NCBI RefSeq assembly: GCF_009905435.1 | Contig: NZ_JAAAMT010000017.1 | Location: 42,790-106,789 of the forward strand | Origin: Pseudomonas sp. R5(2019) | GTDB lineage: Bacteria; Pseudomonadota; Gammaproteobacteria; Pseudomonadales; Pseudomonadaceae | DNA length: 64,000 nucleotides | Direction of reading: 5' to 3' | Part shown: positions 18,656-27,110 of the stretch, one piece after another | Layout of the letters: every line of letters begins with the position of its first letter | Position numbering within the stretch: position 1 is the first letter of the stretch | Position numbers and translations under genes: made by a program | The notes under the pieces: model-generated | The model's input: only the letters and a program-made list of their open reading frames with translations | The model's database searches: none | What the model was told of the DNA's origin: nothing

Positions 18656-19216
18656 ATGAGCAAAGTCTATTCAGTGGCCGTGGTGGTCGGCAGTCTGAGG
18701 AAGGAATCGTTCAACAAAAAGGTGGCGCTGGCCTTGAAAAACATGGCCCCGGCGAGCCTATTGCTTGAGTTGATCGAGATCGGCGAGCTGCCGTTGTACA
18801 ACGAAGATATTGACAGTGATTCACCGCCAGCGGCCTATACCGCGTTCCGTGAAAAAATTCGCAACAGCGACGCGGTGCTGTTTGTTACCCCGGAATACAA
18901 CCGTTCGGTCCCCGGCGTGTTGAAGAATGCGATCGACGTCGGCTCGCGGCCTTATGGCAAAAGTGTCTGGAACAAGAAACCGGGCGCGGTCATCAGCGTT
19001 TCGCCAGGCGCGGTCGGTGGCTTTGGTGCCAACCATCATCTGCGCCAGTCCATGGTCTTTTTGAATGTGCCGTGCATGCAGATGCCGGAGGCCTATATAG
19101 GCAGGGCGGGCTCGTTGTTTGACGATGCCGGCAAGCTCTCGGAGCAAACCCGGCCGCTCTTGCAGAGCTTTATCGACAGCTACGGCCAGTGGGTCGAAAA
19201 ACAACTCAATGCCTGA
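18656..19216 (+). CDS. NADPH-dependent FMN reductase (ChrR/YieF-like)
   Basis: Flavodoxin-fold quinone, chromate or azo reductase of 186 aa, cytosolic. The FMN phosphate loop is GSLRKES near residue 13, and the family motif TPEYNRSVPGVLKNAIDVGSRP contacts the flavin. These enzymes reduce quinones by two electrons and limit redox cycling; the physiological substrate is not visible. It is monocistronic: 156 nt of promoter region with a palindrome precedes it and a hairpin follows. Confidence 0.9.
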   Translation: MSKVYSVAVVVGSLRKESFNKKVALALKNMAPASLLLELIEIGELPLYNEDIDSDSPPAAYTAFREKIRNSDAVLFVTPEYNRSVPGVLKNAIDVGSRPYGKSVWNKKPGAVISVSPGAVGGFGANHHLRQSMVFLNVPCMQMPEAYIGRAGSLFDDAGKLSEQTRPLLQSFIDSYGQWVEKQLNA

Positions 19217-19218
19217 AG

Positions 19219-19259
19219 CAACGACGCCGCAGTCCCTTGCCGGGGCTGCGGCGTCGTTG
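19219..19259. terminator. Hairpin between convergent FMN reductase and phnX genes
   Basis: Perfect 14-bp stem CAACGACGCCGCAG / CTGCGGCGTCGTTG with a 13-nt loop directly after the reductase stop. It has no long T-run; probably a bidirectional 3'-end hairpin. Confidence 0.75.
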
Positions 19260-19271
19260 TGTTCAACGGCC

Positions 19272-20099
19272 TCAGGCCGCTTGTGGCGTCTCGCCATTGG
19301 CCAGGCGACGGTTGATGTCGGCGACCACTTGCGGCAGTTCATTGATGGTGTCGATCAGGTAGTGCGGGCGCGAACCTTCGAACAGTGCGTGGATGCGCTT
19401 GCGTTCGGTGTCCAGCTGATCCGAGCCCAGGGCGCGGAAGCCTTCGTAGGTCAGGCCCAGGGCGTTGCCCGAGCACACCAGCGCCACGGTCCACATGCCG
19501 GCACGGCGGCCTTCCAGGATGCCCGGGACGGTGTCATCGACCTTAACGCAGGCGGCGACGTCGTCGATGCCCAGGGCGATCACGTTGGCCAGGGCCTGGG
19601 CCGGCCAAGGGCGGCCGTTAGGCACTTCGTCGGTGGCGACCACATGGTCGGCGACATAGCCATTCTTGGCCGCCAGCTCAACCACCTTCTCCATCACCAC
19701 CGCCGGGTAGCCGGAGCAGGAGCCGATTTTCAGGCCGTCGTTGCGCAGTTGGGTGATGGTCTCCAGCGCACCCGGGATCAGCGCCGAGTGGGTGGCGATC
19801 TTCTCGATCTGCAGCGGCATGAAGCGCTTGTAGATGGCGGTCACGTCGTCATCGGTCGGGGTGCGGCCGAATACCTGCTTGTAGCGTTCGGCGATCTGCG
19901 GCTGGTCGCACAGGGTGCGGATGTGGTCCCACTTGCCCATGCCCATCGGGCCGCGCGCTTCTTCGATGGAGACCTGCACGTCGAACTCGCCGAAGGCTTC
20001 GACAAAAATCTGCGTCGGGGCAAAGGAGCCGAAGTCGACCACGGTGCCGGCCCAGTCGAGGATGGCGGCTTGAAGCTGGGTAGGGTTGTTGTAGTTCAT
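19272..20099 (-). CDS. phnX: Phosphonoacetaldehyde hydrolase (phosphonatase)
   Basis: HAD-superfamily enzyme (275 aa) cleaving phosphonoacetaldehyde to acetaldehyde and phosphate. The nucleophile is in AILDWAGT (D15) and the Schiff-base lysine in MGMGKWDH (K56), the residue that defines phosphonatases. Later HAD motifs are GSCSGYP and [10 protein letters not shown]. The ATG at 20099 has AAGGAA upstream. It is second in the phnW-phnX operon, 55 nt after phnW. Confidence 0.96.
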   Translation of the reverse strand: MNYNNPTQLQAAILDWAGTVVDFGSFAPTQIFVEAFGEFDVQVSIEEARGPMGMGKWDHIRTLCDQPQIAERYKQVFGRTPTDDDVTAIYKRFMPLQIEKIATHSALIPGALETITQLRNDGLKIGSCSGYPAVVMEKVVELAAKNGYVADHVVATDEVPNGRPWPAQALANVIALGIDDVAACVKVDDTVPGILEGRRAGMWTVALVCSGNALGLTYEGFRALGSDQLDTERKRIHALFEGSRPHYLIDTINELPQVVADINRRLANGETPQAA

Positions 20100-20154
20100 G
20101 TCTGAATTCCTTGAATGGTCGTGCTGCAAATAAGGGTTAACAAGCAGAAGCGGT

Positions 20155-21264
20155 TCAGATGTCCAGCACTTCCATTTCGCGCAGGACTTCGGCGATAGCG
20201 TTGACGGCGGCGCTCATACCGTCCGGGCCGACGCAGCCGATGCTGCCGACGCGGAAGGTTTCGACCTGGGTCAATTTGCCCGGGTAGAGAATGAATCCCT
20301 TGGCCTTGACGCGCTCGTAGAAGTCCTTGAACTGGTAGCGGGCATCACGCGGGGCGTGGAAGGTGACGATGATCGGCGCCTGGATCTCGGCCGGCAGGAA
20401 GCTGCGCAGGCCAATCTCGGCCATGCCATCGAGCAGCGTCTTGCAGTTGGCGGCGTAGCGGGCGTGGCGAGCGGGCAGGCCGCCTTCTTCGTTGTACTGC
20501 AGCAGGGCTTCGTGCAGCGCCGCCACCACGTGGGTGGGCGGGGTGAAGCGCCATTGGCCGCTCTTGGCCATGTAGGTGTGTTGGTCGTACAGGTCCATGG
20601 CCAGCGAGTGGGCATTGCCTTCGGCCTTGGCCAGCGAGTCTTTGGCGGTGAACACAAAGCCCATGCCGGGCACGCCTTCAAGGCATTTGCCGGAAGCGGC
20701 GATCAGGGCATCGAACGGGATTTCCCGGGCATCGATCGGCAAGGCGCCGAAGGAGCTCATGGCATCAATGATCAGGCGTTTGCCGTGCTGGGCCACCACC
20801 TGGGCGATTTCTGCCAGTGGGTTGAGAATGCCGGTGCTGGTCTCGCAGTGGATCAGGGCGACGTGGGTGATGGCGCTGTCGGCGCGCAGCAGGCGGTCAA
20901 CGTCTTGCGCGGTGGTGGGTTCGTCTTCGGCGGTTTCAAAGGTGCTGAAGTCACGGCCCAGCACTTTGCAGATCTTCGCCAGGCGCTGGCCGTAGGCGCC
21001 GTTGATCAGTACCAGCACCTTGCCATCGCGCGGCACCAGGGTGCCGATCGCCGCTTCCACGGCGAAGGTGCCGCTGCCTTGCAGGGGCACGCAGTGGTGA
21101 CTGTCGGCACCGTTGACGATGGCCAACAGTTGTTGGCAGAGGCTGGCAGTCAGGTCGTTGAAGCGGCTGTCCCAGGAACCCCAGTCAACCATCATCGCTT
21201 GCCGCGTACGGTTCGAGGTTGTCAGTGGGCCAGGGGTAAGCAGGATCGGGGCAGCGGTACTCAT
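20155..21264 (-). CDS. phnW: 2-aminoethylphosphonate:pyruvate aminotransferase
   Basis: Class V PLP aminotransferase (369 aa) converting 2-aminoethylphosphonate and pyruvate to phosphonoacetaldehyde and alanine. The N-terminus has [10 protein letters not shown]; the PLP lysine is in [12 protein letters not shown] (K193), preceded by [12 protein letters not shown]. The ATG at 21264 has GAGGAA upstream. With phnX it forms a complete two-step 2-AEP degradation pathway. The divergent LysR gene and intervening inverted repeats suggest substrate-responsive control rather than a Pho box, none of which was seen. Confidence 0.96.
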   Translation of the reverse strand: MSTAAPILLTPGPLTTSNRTRQAMMVDWGSWDSRFNDLTASLCQQLLAIVNGADSHHCVPLQGSGTFAVEAAIGTLVPRDGKVLVLINGAYGQRLAKICKVLGRDFSTFETAEDEPTTAQDVDRLLRADSAITHVALIHCETSTGILNPLAEIAQVVAQHGKRLIIDAMSSFGALPIDAREIPFDALIAASGKCLEGVPGMGFVFTAKDSLAKAEGNAHSLAMDLYDQHTYMAKSGQWRFTPPTHVVAALHEALLQYNEEGGLPARHARYAANCKTLLDGMAEIGLRSFLPAEIQAPIIVTFHAPRDARYQFKDFYERVKAKGFILYPGKLTQVETFRVGSIGCVGPDGMSAAVNAIAEVLREMEVLDI

Positions 21265-21290
21265 TCTGGGTTCCTCACAGCGGTGGGCTG

Positions 21291-21329
21291 AACTTACGGT
21301 GCCTAAGTTGCAATTCTGTTGATCATCAA
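21291..21329. promoter_or_regulatory. Candidate LysR operators between phnW and its regulator
   Basis: Two dyads lie in the 110-nt divergent gap: AACTTA-N7-TAAGTT (21291-21309) and TTGATCATCAA (21319-21329). The first resembles the LTTR T-N11-A pattern and sits 27-45 nt upstream of the phnW ATG. Confidence 0.5.
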
Positions 21330-21374
21330 TCAAATTGTTTGTTGTTATGCCAACCATAAGTCAGGCCGATAGAT

Positions 21375-22226
21375 ATGAACCTGTTTCAACTGCGCGCATT
21401 CGATGCGGTGGCCCGTGAAGGCAGTTTTACCCGCGCCGCAGAGCGGCTGTTCATCAGCCAGCCGGCGGTCACCGGGCACATCAAGGCACTGGAGGAGCAC
21501 TACCAGATCACCTTGTTGCGTCGTACCGCCCGACGGGTCGAGCTGACCGAAGAGGGCATTCGCCTGGCGGCCATCACCCGCGCCATGTTTGGCTTGGCCG
21601 AAGAAGCCCAGGCCATGCTCGAAGCCAACCGGCAACTGCTGACCGGGCGTCTGGAAGTGGCGGCCGATGGGCCACACCGGGTCATGCCGATGCTGGCCCG
21701 CCTGCGTGAGCGCTATCCGGGAATTACCGTCAACCTGCGCTTGGGCAATGCGCAGGAAACCTTGGCAGCGTTGCTGTCTGAACACGCGGATGTGGCGGTG
21801 ATGACTGAAGTGGAGCCGCGCAAGGGCTTGCACCTGCAGGCGCTGAGCCCATCACGCATTTGCGCATTGGTGCCAGCCGGACATGCCTGGGAGCCAGCGC
21901 GGGCGATCGAACTGCGCCTGCTGCATCAGCAGATCATGGTGCTGCGCGAACCGAGCTCGATTACCCGGCGCACCTTTGACCAGGCCTGCGGTCTGGCGCA
22001 GATCCAACCGCGGGTGCTGCTGGAGTTGGACAGCCGGGAGGCGGTTACCGAAGCGGTGGCGGCGCAGCTGGGGGTGGGTATTGTGTCGTCAGTGGAGGTC
22101 AGCCACGACCCGCGAGTGTGCGCGGTGCCGATTGAGGGGGAGGGGTTGGTGAACCAGCATATGGTCGGGTGCCTGGAGCGGCGGCGGGAGTTGCGCCTGA
22201 TTCAGGCGTTTCTGGCGTTGGCGTAG
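21375..22226 (+). CDS. LysR regulator of phnWX (putative)
   Basis: LTTR of 283 aa with the HTH AREGSFTRAAERLFISQPAV and a PBP-type effector domain. It is divergent from phnW with 110 nt between starts, the standard arrangement for a regulator of the phnWX operon. It is clearly paralogous to the LysR protein encoded at 22332-23210. The TAG stop is part of a REP element. The regulatory target is inferred from position. Confidence 0.9.
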   Translation: MNLFQLRAFDAVAREGSFTRAAERLFISQPAVTGHIKALEEHYQITLLRRTARRVELTEEGIRLAAITRAMFGLAEEAQAMLEANRQLLTGRLEVAADGPHRVMPMLARLRERYPGITVNLRLGNAQETLAALLSEHADVAVMTEVEPRKGLHLQALSPSRICALVPAGHAWEPARAIELRLLHQQIMVLREPSSITRRTFDQACGLAQIQPRVLLELDSREAVTEAVAAQLGVGIVSSVEVSHDPRVCAVPIEGEGLVNQHMVGCLERRRELRLIQAFLALA

Positions 22227-22312
22227 GAGCCGGCTTTAGCCGCGATGGGCTGCGAAGCGGCCCCCTGGGCCGGGCCTGCTGTGCAGGCCATCGCGGCTAA
22301 AGCCGGCTCCTA
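22224..22312. repeat. REP inverted pair overlapping a lysR stop codon
   Basis: A left arm at 22224-22248 (TAGGAGCCGGCTTTAGCCGC...) and its complement ending at 22312 form a long hairpin. The left arm starts exactly at the TAG stop of the LysR gene. The right arm (22283-22312) recurs identically at 29301-29330. Confidence 0.88.
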
Positions 22313-22331
22313 CACAGGGGCCGTGCTGAAT

Positions 22332-23210
22332 TCATTGATCAGCCAGACTCTCGCGCACCATCTCCAGAAACGTCGCCACCACCCGCCGCGAACTCTGCTC
22401 ACGCAAACACACCAGCGTTTCCGTCAGCCGCCGCTTGCAGTCGACAATCGGCAACGCACACACCCGGGCATCTGCCCCGAACTCCGCCGCCGACACGACG
22501 CCCACGCCAATCCCTACCACCACCGCCTCACGCGCGGCTTCGCGCCCTTCGACCTGGATGGCCGGGCGAATGCGCAGGCCGGCCTGTTGCATTTCTTCCT
22601 CAAGCGTCTGGCGCGTGACCGAGCCCACTTCGCGCAACACCAATGGCGTGTCGTCCAGGTCGGCCAGGCTGATCGAGCCACGGCTGGCCCACGGATGCTG
22701 CAGCGACACGAACGCCACCATCGGGTCATTGCGCAGCGGCAGGCAGAGCAGGCGCTCGTCGTCCACATCGCGACCGAGCAGGGCAAGGTCGGCCTGATAG
22801 TTGAACAGTCGCAGCAGCGATTCGTCGGTGTTGCCGGTTTCGATCTTCACCCGGATGCCGGGGTAGCGATCGCAGAATCGGGCAATCTGTGGCAGCACAT
22901 GCACCGGCGCATCCACCGCCAGCACCAGCGTGCCGGTCTGCAAGGCGCGGGAATCTTGCAGCAGGTCGTGGGCTTCGGCTTCGCAGGTGAACATGCGCTG
23001 GGTGATCAACAGCAGTCGCTCGCCCAGGTCGGTCAGGCGCACCGAGCGTTTGTTGCGATGAAACAGCAATACGCCGAAGCGCTCTTCGAGCTTGCGGACC
23101 TGATCGGAGATCGCCGGCTGAGTGAGAAACAACCGCTCGGCGGCGCGGGTGAAGCTGCCATGCTGGGCCACGGCATGGAATGCCTTGAGCTGTGCGTGCG
23201 AAACAGACAT
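22332..23210 (-). CDS. LysR family regulator (phosphonate locus paralogue)
   Basis: LTTR of 292 aa with the HTH AQHGSFTRAAERLFLTQPAI, nearly the same as the phnWX-linked LysR. Both share the RYPGI-V, GNxxE and LREVGSVTRQT/LREPSSITRRT blocks. It is divergent from the MFS permease gene, so it probably controls uptake. The two regulators probably arose by duplication and each kept one divergent target (inference). Confidence 0.9.
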   Translation of the reverse strand: MSVSHAQLKAFHAVAQHGSFTRAAERLFLTQPAISDQVRKLEERFGVLLFHRNKRSVRLTDLGERLLLITQRMFTCEAEAHDLLQDSRALQTGTLVLAVDAPVHVLPQIARFCDRYPGIRVKIETGNTDESLLRLFNYQADLALLGRDVDDERLLCLPLRNDPMVAFVSLQHPWASRGSISLADLDDTPLVLREVGSVTRQTLEEEMQQAGLRIRPAIQVEGREAAREAVVVGIGVGVVSAAEFGADARVCALPIVDCKRRLTETLVCLREQSSRRVVATFLEMVRESLADQ

Positions 23211-23250
23211 GCCACGACCTCTTAAAATCTGGACTTATATTTGAAATACG

Positions 23251-23328
23251 ATAAATCGATTTTATTTATTAGTCAGTAATTGTTTCTATCCCGCTCAGCC
23301 CAACGACGCAGGCGGCCGACTGCGTCGT
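23251..23328. other. Dyads in the lysR / MFS intergenic region
   Basis: The 291-nt gap (23211-23501) holds ATAAATCGATTTTAT (23251-23265, with a perfect AAATCGATTT core) in AT-rich sequence that probably contains the promoters. Further along is a hairpin ACGACGCA / TGCGTCGT (23303-23310, 23321-23328) without a T-run. No small gene was found in this gap. Confidence 0.45.
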
Positions 23329-23501
23329 CAGGGCATGGGCCAGGCGGCGTTGACAGACCCACTACAACAGCGCACCCGCCAGGTTCTCGACTGACCCAGC
23401 AGCGTCCTTCACCGGTCGTCGCTGAAAGTGCTCAACACAATAAAAAACAGGCGTTTTTTCTCAATTCTGCCGGCACACTCGAACTCGAGGTCAGACTCAC
23501 C

Positions 23502-24809
23502 ATGAAAAAACAGATAGCTACCATCCAGCGTTGGCGTGTGCAGATCTTCGCCATCACCTGGTTGGCCTATGCGGCCTTCTATTTCACGCGCAAAGCGTTT
23601 TCAGTCGCCAAACTCGGTATTGGCGAAGACCCCACGTTTCACCTCGACAAAATGGCCATGGCCAACCTCGATGCCATCTACTTGACGGCCTATGCCGTCG
23701 GGCAGTTCACCTGGGGGATGATGGCGGATCGCTTCGGCCCTCGGGTGGTGGTGCTCGGCGGGCTGGTGATTTCCGCTGCCGCAGCGGTGGTCATGGGCAG
23801 CGTCGCGACCTTTCCGATCTTCGCCGCCTGTATGTTGATCCAGGGCCTGGCGCAGTCCACTGGCTGGTCGGGGCTGTGCAAGAACATCGGCAGCTTTTTT
23901 CCGGCCGAGCAGCGTGGCCGGGTGCTGGGGCTGTGGAGTTCCTGCTATGCCTTTGGCGGTCTGGTGGCCTCACCGTTTGCCGGCTGGTGGGCCTACACCG
24001 CCATTGGCAGCTGGCAGGCGGCGTTTATCTCCAGCGCCGCGGTGGTGGGGCTGGTGGCGGTGCTGTTTTTTATCTTTCAGCGCAACAAGCCTGAAGATGT
24101 CGGCTTGCCGGCCGTCGAGCCAGAACCGCAGACCGTCGGCACCAGCGAGCCGCGGTGCAGCATCTGGGCGCCGCTCAAGGAAATCTTGCGTAATCGCACG
24201 GTGATGACCCTGGGCCTGGCCTACTTCATGCTGAAGCCCGCCCGCTACGCCATCCTGCTCTGGGGGCCAGTGATTGTGTTCGAACAGATGCCCTCGGTGG
24301 GCAAGGTCGGGGCGGCAATCATCCCCACCGTGTTTGAACTGGCCGGGTTGCTCGGGCCGATCATGATCGGTCTTGCTTCCGACAAAATCTTCGGCGCCCG
24401 GCGCATGCCCGCCTGTGTACTGAGCCTGATTGCCTTGACCGTTACCCTGGCCCTGTTCATGGGCACTCTGCACACCGGCAGCGTGACACTGGTGGTCTGC
24501 CTGCTGTTTGTCATGGGTCTGACCCTTTATGGCCCGGATTCGATGATCAGCGGTGCGGCCGCCATCGATTTCGGCGCCGCCAAGGCCGGTGCCAGCGCGG
24601 CCGGTTTCGTCAACGGCTGCGGCTCGGTCGGGGCTATTCTCGGCGGCTTGCTGCCGGGCTACTTCGACACCGTCACGGTGTTCATGGTCTTCGCCGGTTG
24701 CGCGCTGTTCTCCGCCCTGGTGCTGGTGCCGCACTGGAACAGCCGCCCGGCAGCCGCCAGCGATGTACGAGTGGCGGTGCCTACCCCATCGATCCCGCTG
24801 CGTACCTGA
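23502..24809 (+). CDS. MFS permease of the organophosphate antiporter (GlpT/UhpT-like) type
   Basis: Twelve-segment membrane transporter of 435 aa. The first helix contains YAAFYFTRKAFSVAK, resembling the substrate-binding Arg region of GlpT; MMADRFGPRVVVLGG is the MFS loop 2-3 motif. Its position beside phnWX and a paralogous LysR suggests uptake of 2-aminoethylphosphonate or a related organophosphonate. The ATG at 23502 (MKKQIATIQRW) is chosen because everything upstream in frame is hydrophilic and atypical. Glycerol-3-phosphate or phosphoglycerate as substrate cannot be excluded. Confidence 0.85.
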   Translation: MKKQIATIQRWRVQIFAITWLAYAAFYFTRKAFSVAKLGIGEDPTFHLDKMAMANLDAIYLTAYAVGQFTWGMMADRFGPRVVVLGGLVISAAAAVVMGSVATFPIFAACMLIQGLAQSTGWSGLCKNIGSFFPAEQRGRVLGLWSSCYAFGGLVASPFAGWWAYTAIGSWQAAFISSAAVVGLVAVLFFIFQRNKPEDVGLPAVEPEPQTVGTSEPRCSIWAPLKEILRNRTVMTLGLAYFMLKPARYAILLWGPVIVFEQMPSVGKVGAAIIPTVFELAGLLGPIMIGLASDKIFGARRMPACVLSLIALTVTLALFMGTLHTGSVTLVVCLLFVMGLTLYGPDSMISGAAAIDFGAAKAGASAAGFVNGCGSVGAILGGLLPGYFDTVTVFMVFAGCALFSALVLVPHWNSRPAAASDVRVAVPTPSIPLRT

Positions 24810-24921
24810 TGCAGCCGCAAGGCCGACAAGGGCTGAGTTTCAAATTCTACGGGATTGTCGATAAACTGGCGCAAAGTGCCGATCGCTAACGGAATCGGCG
24901 CACCGAGCAAGAGAGTCAGTA

Positions 24922-25632
24922 ATGGGCGCACAGTGGAAAGCTAAACACCGAGAAGCAGCAGCCAACGCCAAAGGGCGGATTTTCGGCAAGCTCGCCAAAG
25001 AAATCCAGATCGCTGCCCGCGCGGGTGCCGATATCGAAACCAACTCGCGCCTGCGCCTGGTCCTGGAGCAGGCCAAAAAGGCGTCGATGACGCGCGAGAC
25101 CTGGGAACGGGCGATCAAGAAAGGCTCGGGTGTCGGCGGCGATGCCGTCCAGTACACGCTGGTCAAATACGAAGGTTTTGCCCCGCACCAGGTGCCGCTG
25201 ATCGTCGAGTGCCTGACCGACAACGTCAACCGCACCGTGGCGCAGATCCGCGTGCTGTTCCGCAAGGGTCAGCTGGGCGCTGAAGGCTCGGTGTCCTGGG
25301 ACTTCAACCATGTCGGCATGATCGAAGCCACCCCGGACACAGCGGATGCCGATCCGGAAGAAGCCGCCATCGAGGCCGGTGCTCAGGAGGTTGAAGAGGC
25401 TGATGAGGGCGCAACCCTGTTCATCACCGAGATCACAGACCTGGACGCGGTGCAGAAAGCCTTGCCTGGCCAAGGTTTCACCGTGACTTCGGCGAAGATC
25501 GGTTATATCTCGAAGAATCCGGTCGATCCGACCAGCCTCTCCGAAGCGCAACTGGCCGAAGTCGAGGAGTTTCTGGAGGCCATCGACGGCAATGATGACG
25601 TGCAGAACGTCTATGTCGGTTTGGCAGGTTAA
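24922..25632 (+). CDS. YebC/PmpR family protein (YeeN-like)
   Basis: Protein of 236 aa with the family N-terminus [27 protein letters not shown] and the central block VGMIEA. The family was long annotated as transcriptional regulators; more recent work ties YebC/TACO1 proteins to relieving ribosome stalling. Pseudomonads also encode a canonical YebC next to ruvC, so this is probably the second, YeeN-type paralogue. A strong terminator follows at 25641. Confidence 0.9.
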   Translation: MGAQWKAKHREAAANAKGRIFGKLAKEIQIAARAGADIETNSRLRLVLEQAKKASMTRETWERAIKKGSGVGGDAVQYTLVKYEGFAPHQVPLIVECLTDNVNRTVAQIRVLFRKGQLGAEGSVSWDFNHVGMIEATPDTADADPEEAAIEAGAQEVEEADEGATLFITEITDLDAVQKALPGQGFTVTSAKIGYISKNPVDPTSLSEAQLAEVEEFLEAIDGNDDVQNVYVGLAG

Positions 25633-25640
25633 GTGACACC

Positions 25641-25673
25641 CAGCGCGCTACTGTGTATAGCGCGCTGCTTTTT
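25641..25673 (+). terminator. Rho-independent terminator of the yebC-family gene
   Basis: Perfect 10-bp stem CAGCGCGCTA / TAGCGCGCTG with a 7-nt loop followed by CTTTTT, between two convergent genes. It abuts the stop codon of the kinase gene. Confidence 0.92.
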
Positions 25674-26962
25674 CATACAGGCTGCAGGCGTCGATGGATT
25701 TCTGCAAAGCTCGGTCTTTGCATGACCTGCGCCAGCAGACAGCTTTGCTGCAAGGCTTCCATTGCCGGATCGCTGTCATCACCGCGCTCCAGCAATTCCC
25801 CCAGCAATATTCCGAAGGCCCTGACTTCGATGCGTTGCAAGGCCTGCGCCATTGTGCCTGCCGCCTGCGGATAAAACGCCGCCGCACCGAAATCCCCCAA
25901 TAGGGCTTGACCCTGCTCGGTACACAACACGTTGTGTGCATACAGATCGCCGTGATTGATGCCCAGGCTGTGCAGGTGTTCGGCTGCCGACGCGATGGCG
26001 CAAGCCAGTCGACGGACGGCTACAGGGGTGAAACGCGCTCGCTCGGGATAGATATCACGCGTGCAGGATTCAAGGCTCGGCGGCCCTGCCAGATTGCCCA
26101 GCTGTGGGTCGATCAGATCCATCACCAGCCCGGCCAGCCCCTGCGGATGGCCGCTGACCCGACCCTGGACGCCAATCAGGTGCGGGTGTTTGCCTGCGAT
26201 CAACGACGCGCTCATCTCATGATGCGGCAGGCCATCGCTGGTGATGTTGCCCTTGTACAGCTTGACCGCCACTTCACACTGCTGCGGTTGCCGGAAAGCC
26301 TGGTGGATCACCCCGGAAGCGCCTTCTCCCAACGTGTGATGCAAGGTCAGGTGCTGCCAGTCGATGGTTGCCCTGTCCGGCTCCGGCGGCGGCTGGAAAC
26401 CGTCCGGCAGCGGGTTACCGGCGAACGCCAGCCAGGCTAGATTCGGCATCTGCAGCAGCCACAAGGGCAGGGCGCTTAAACGGTTGGCGGCCAGACGCAG
26501 CAATTCCAGTTGCTGACAGCGCGCCAGGCTGTCGGGCAGTGCGGTCAGGCGGTTGCCGGAGAGCATCAGCTTTTGCAGCTCCACGCAGTCGCCCAATTGC
26601 TCGGGCAGCGTCTCGATGCGGTTGTCGGTCAGCACCAGGCTGCGCAGGCGTGGCGCCAGGGCGCTGGCCGGTACACGCTCGATCTGGCAGCCCCTGAACC
26701 CCACCACCTGCAGCGTAGGGCACTGGCCGAGGCTTGCCGGTAGTTCAGTGAACGGGTTGTAGGAGCAAAACAGCACGCGCAGGTGTTTGAGCCGCCCCAG
26801 ATCGTCGGGCAGGCTGCGCAGGCTATTGCCGCTCAGGTTGAGCACTTGCAGCGTGTCGGCCAGGGAGAAAATCTCCTCGGGGAAGTGCTCCAGCCCGCAG
26901 GCCAGGTCCAGCCGCGTGCTGCCCGCCAGGCGGCCGGCTTTCAAGTCGTCGAGGGTATGCAT
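25673..26962 (-). CDS. Leucine-rich repeat protein kinase
   Basis: Predicted soluble protein of 429 aa joining an LRR domain to a eukaryote-like kinase. Residues about 36-190 hold roughly six LRRs of the SxLxxLPxxL type (SLRSLPDDLGRL, RLTALPDSLARC). Residues about 205-425 are the kinase: glycine loop GEGASG (212-217), VAVK lysine (K234), catalytic HGDLYAHN (D339, N344) and GDFG (D357). HGD instead of HRD suggests a non-RD, possibly small-molecule-type kinase. There is no transmembrane segment. The substrate is unknown; the adjacent acyl-CoA ligase gene is divergent. Confidence 0.88.
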   Translation of the reverse strand: MHTLDDLKAGRLAGSTRLDLACGLEHFPEEIFSLADTLQVLNLSGNSLRSLPDDLGRLKHLRVLFCSYNPFTELPASLGQCPTLQVVGFRGCQIERVPASALAPRLRSLVLTDNRIETLPEQLGDCVELQKLMLSGNRLTALPDSLARCQQLELLRLAANRLSALPLWLLQMPNLAWLAFAGNPLPDGFQPPPEPDRATIDWQHLTLHHTLGEGASGVIHQAFRQPQQCEVAVKLYKGNITSDGLPHHEMSASLIAGKHPHLIGVQGRVSGHPQGLAGLVMDLIDPQLGNLAGPPSLESCTRDIYPERARFTPVAVRRLACAIASAAEHLHSLGINHGDLYAHNVLCTEQGQALLGDFGAAAFYPQAAGTMAQALQRIEVRAFGILLGELLERGDDSDPAMEALQQSCLLAQVMQRPSFAEIHRRLQPV

Positions 26963-27110
26963 GGAAAACGGTGCTGCTCCAGAAAATCGCGGCGGCCATG
27001 ATACCCGTTCAGGGCATGCGCGTTACGACCTTGGTCACGTGGCAACCTGCGCGTCTGCGGCCATACTCAAGGTTCGCCCTTCAATAACAACAAAGCACAG
27101 GGTAGTACTG

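Noticed and set aside
23280..23501. 74-residue N-terminal extension of the MFS permease
   Set aside because: Hydrophilic, Arg/Pro/Thr-rich and spans a hairpin; family members start at the MKKQ methionine.
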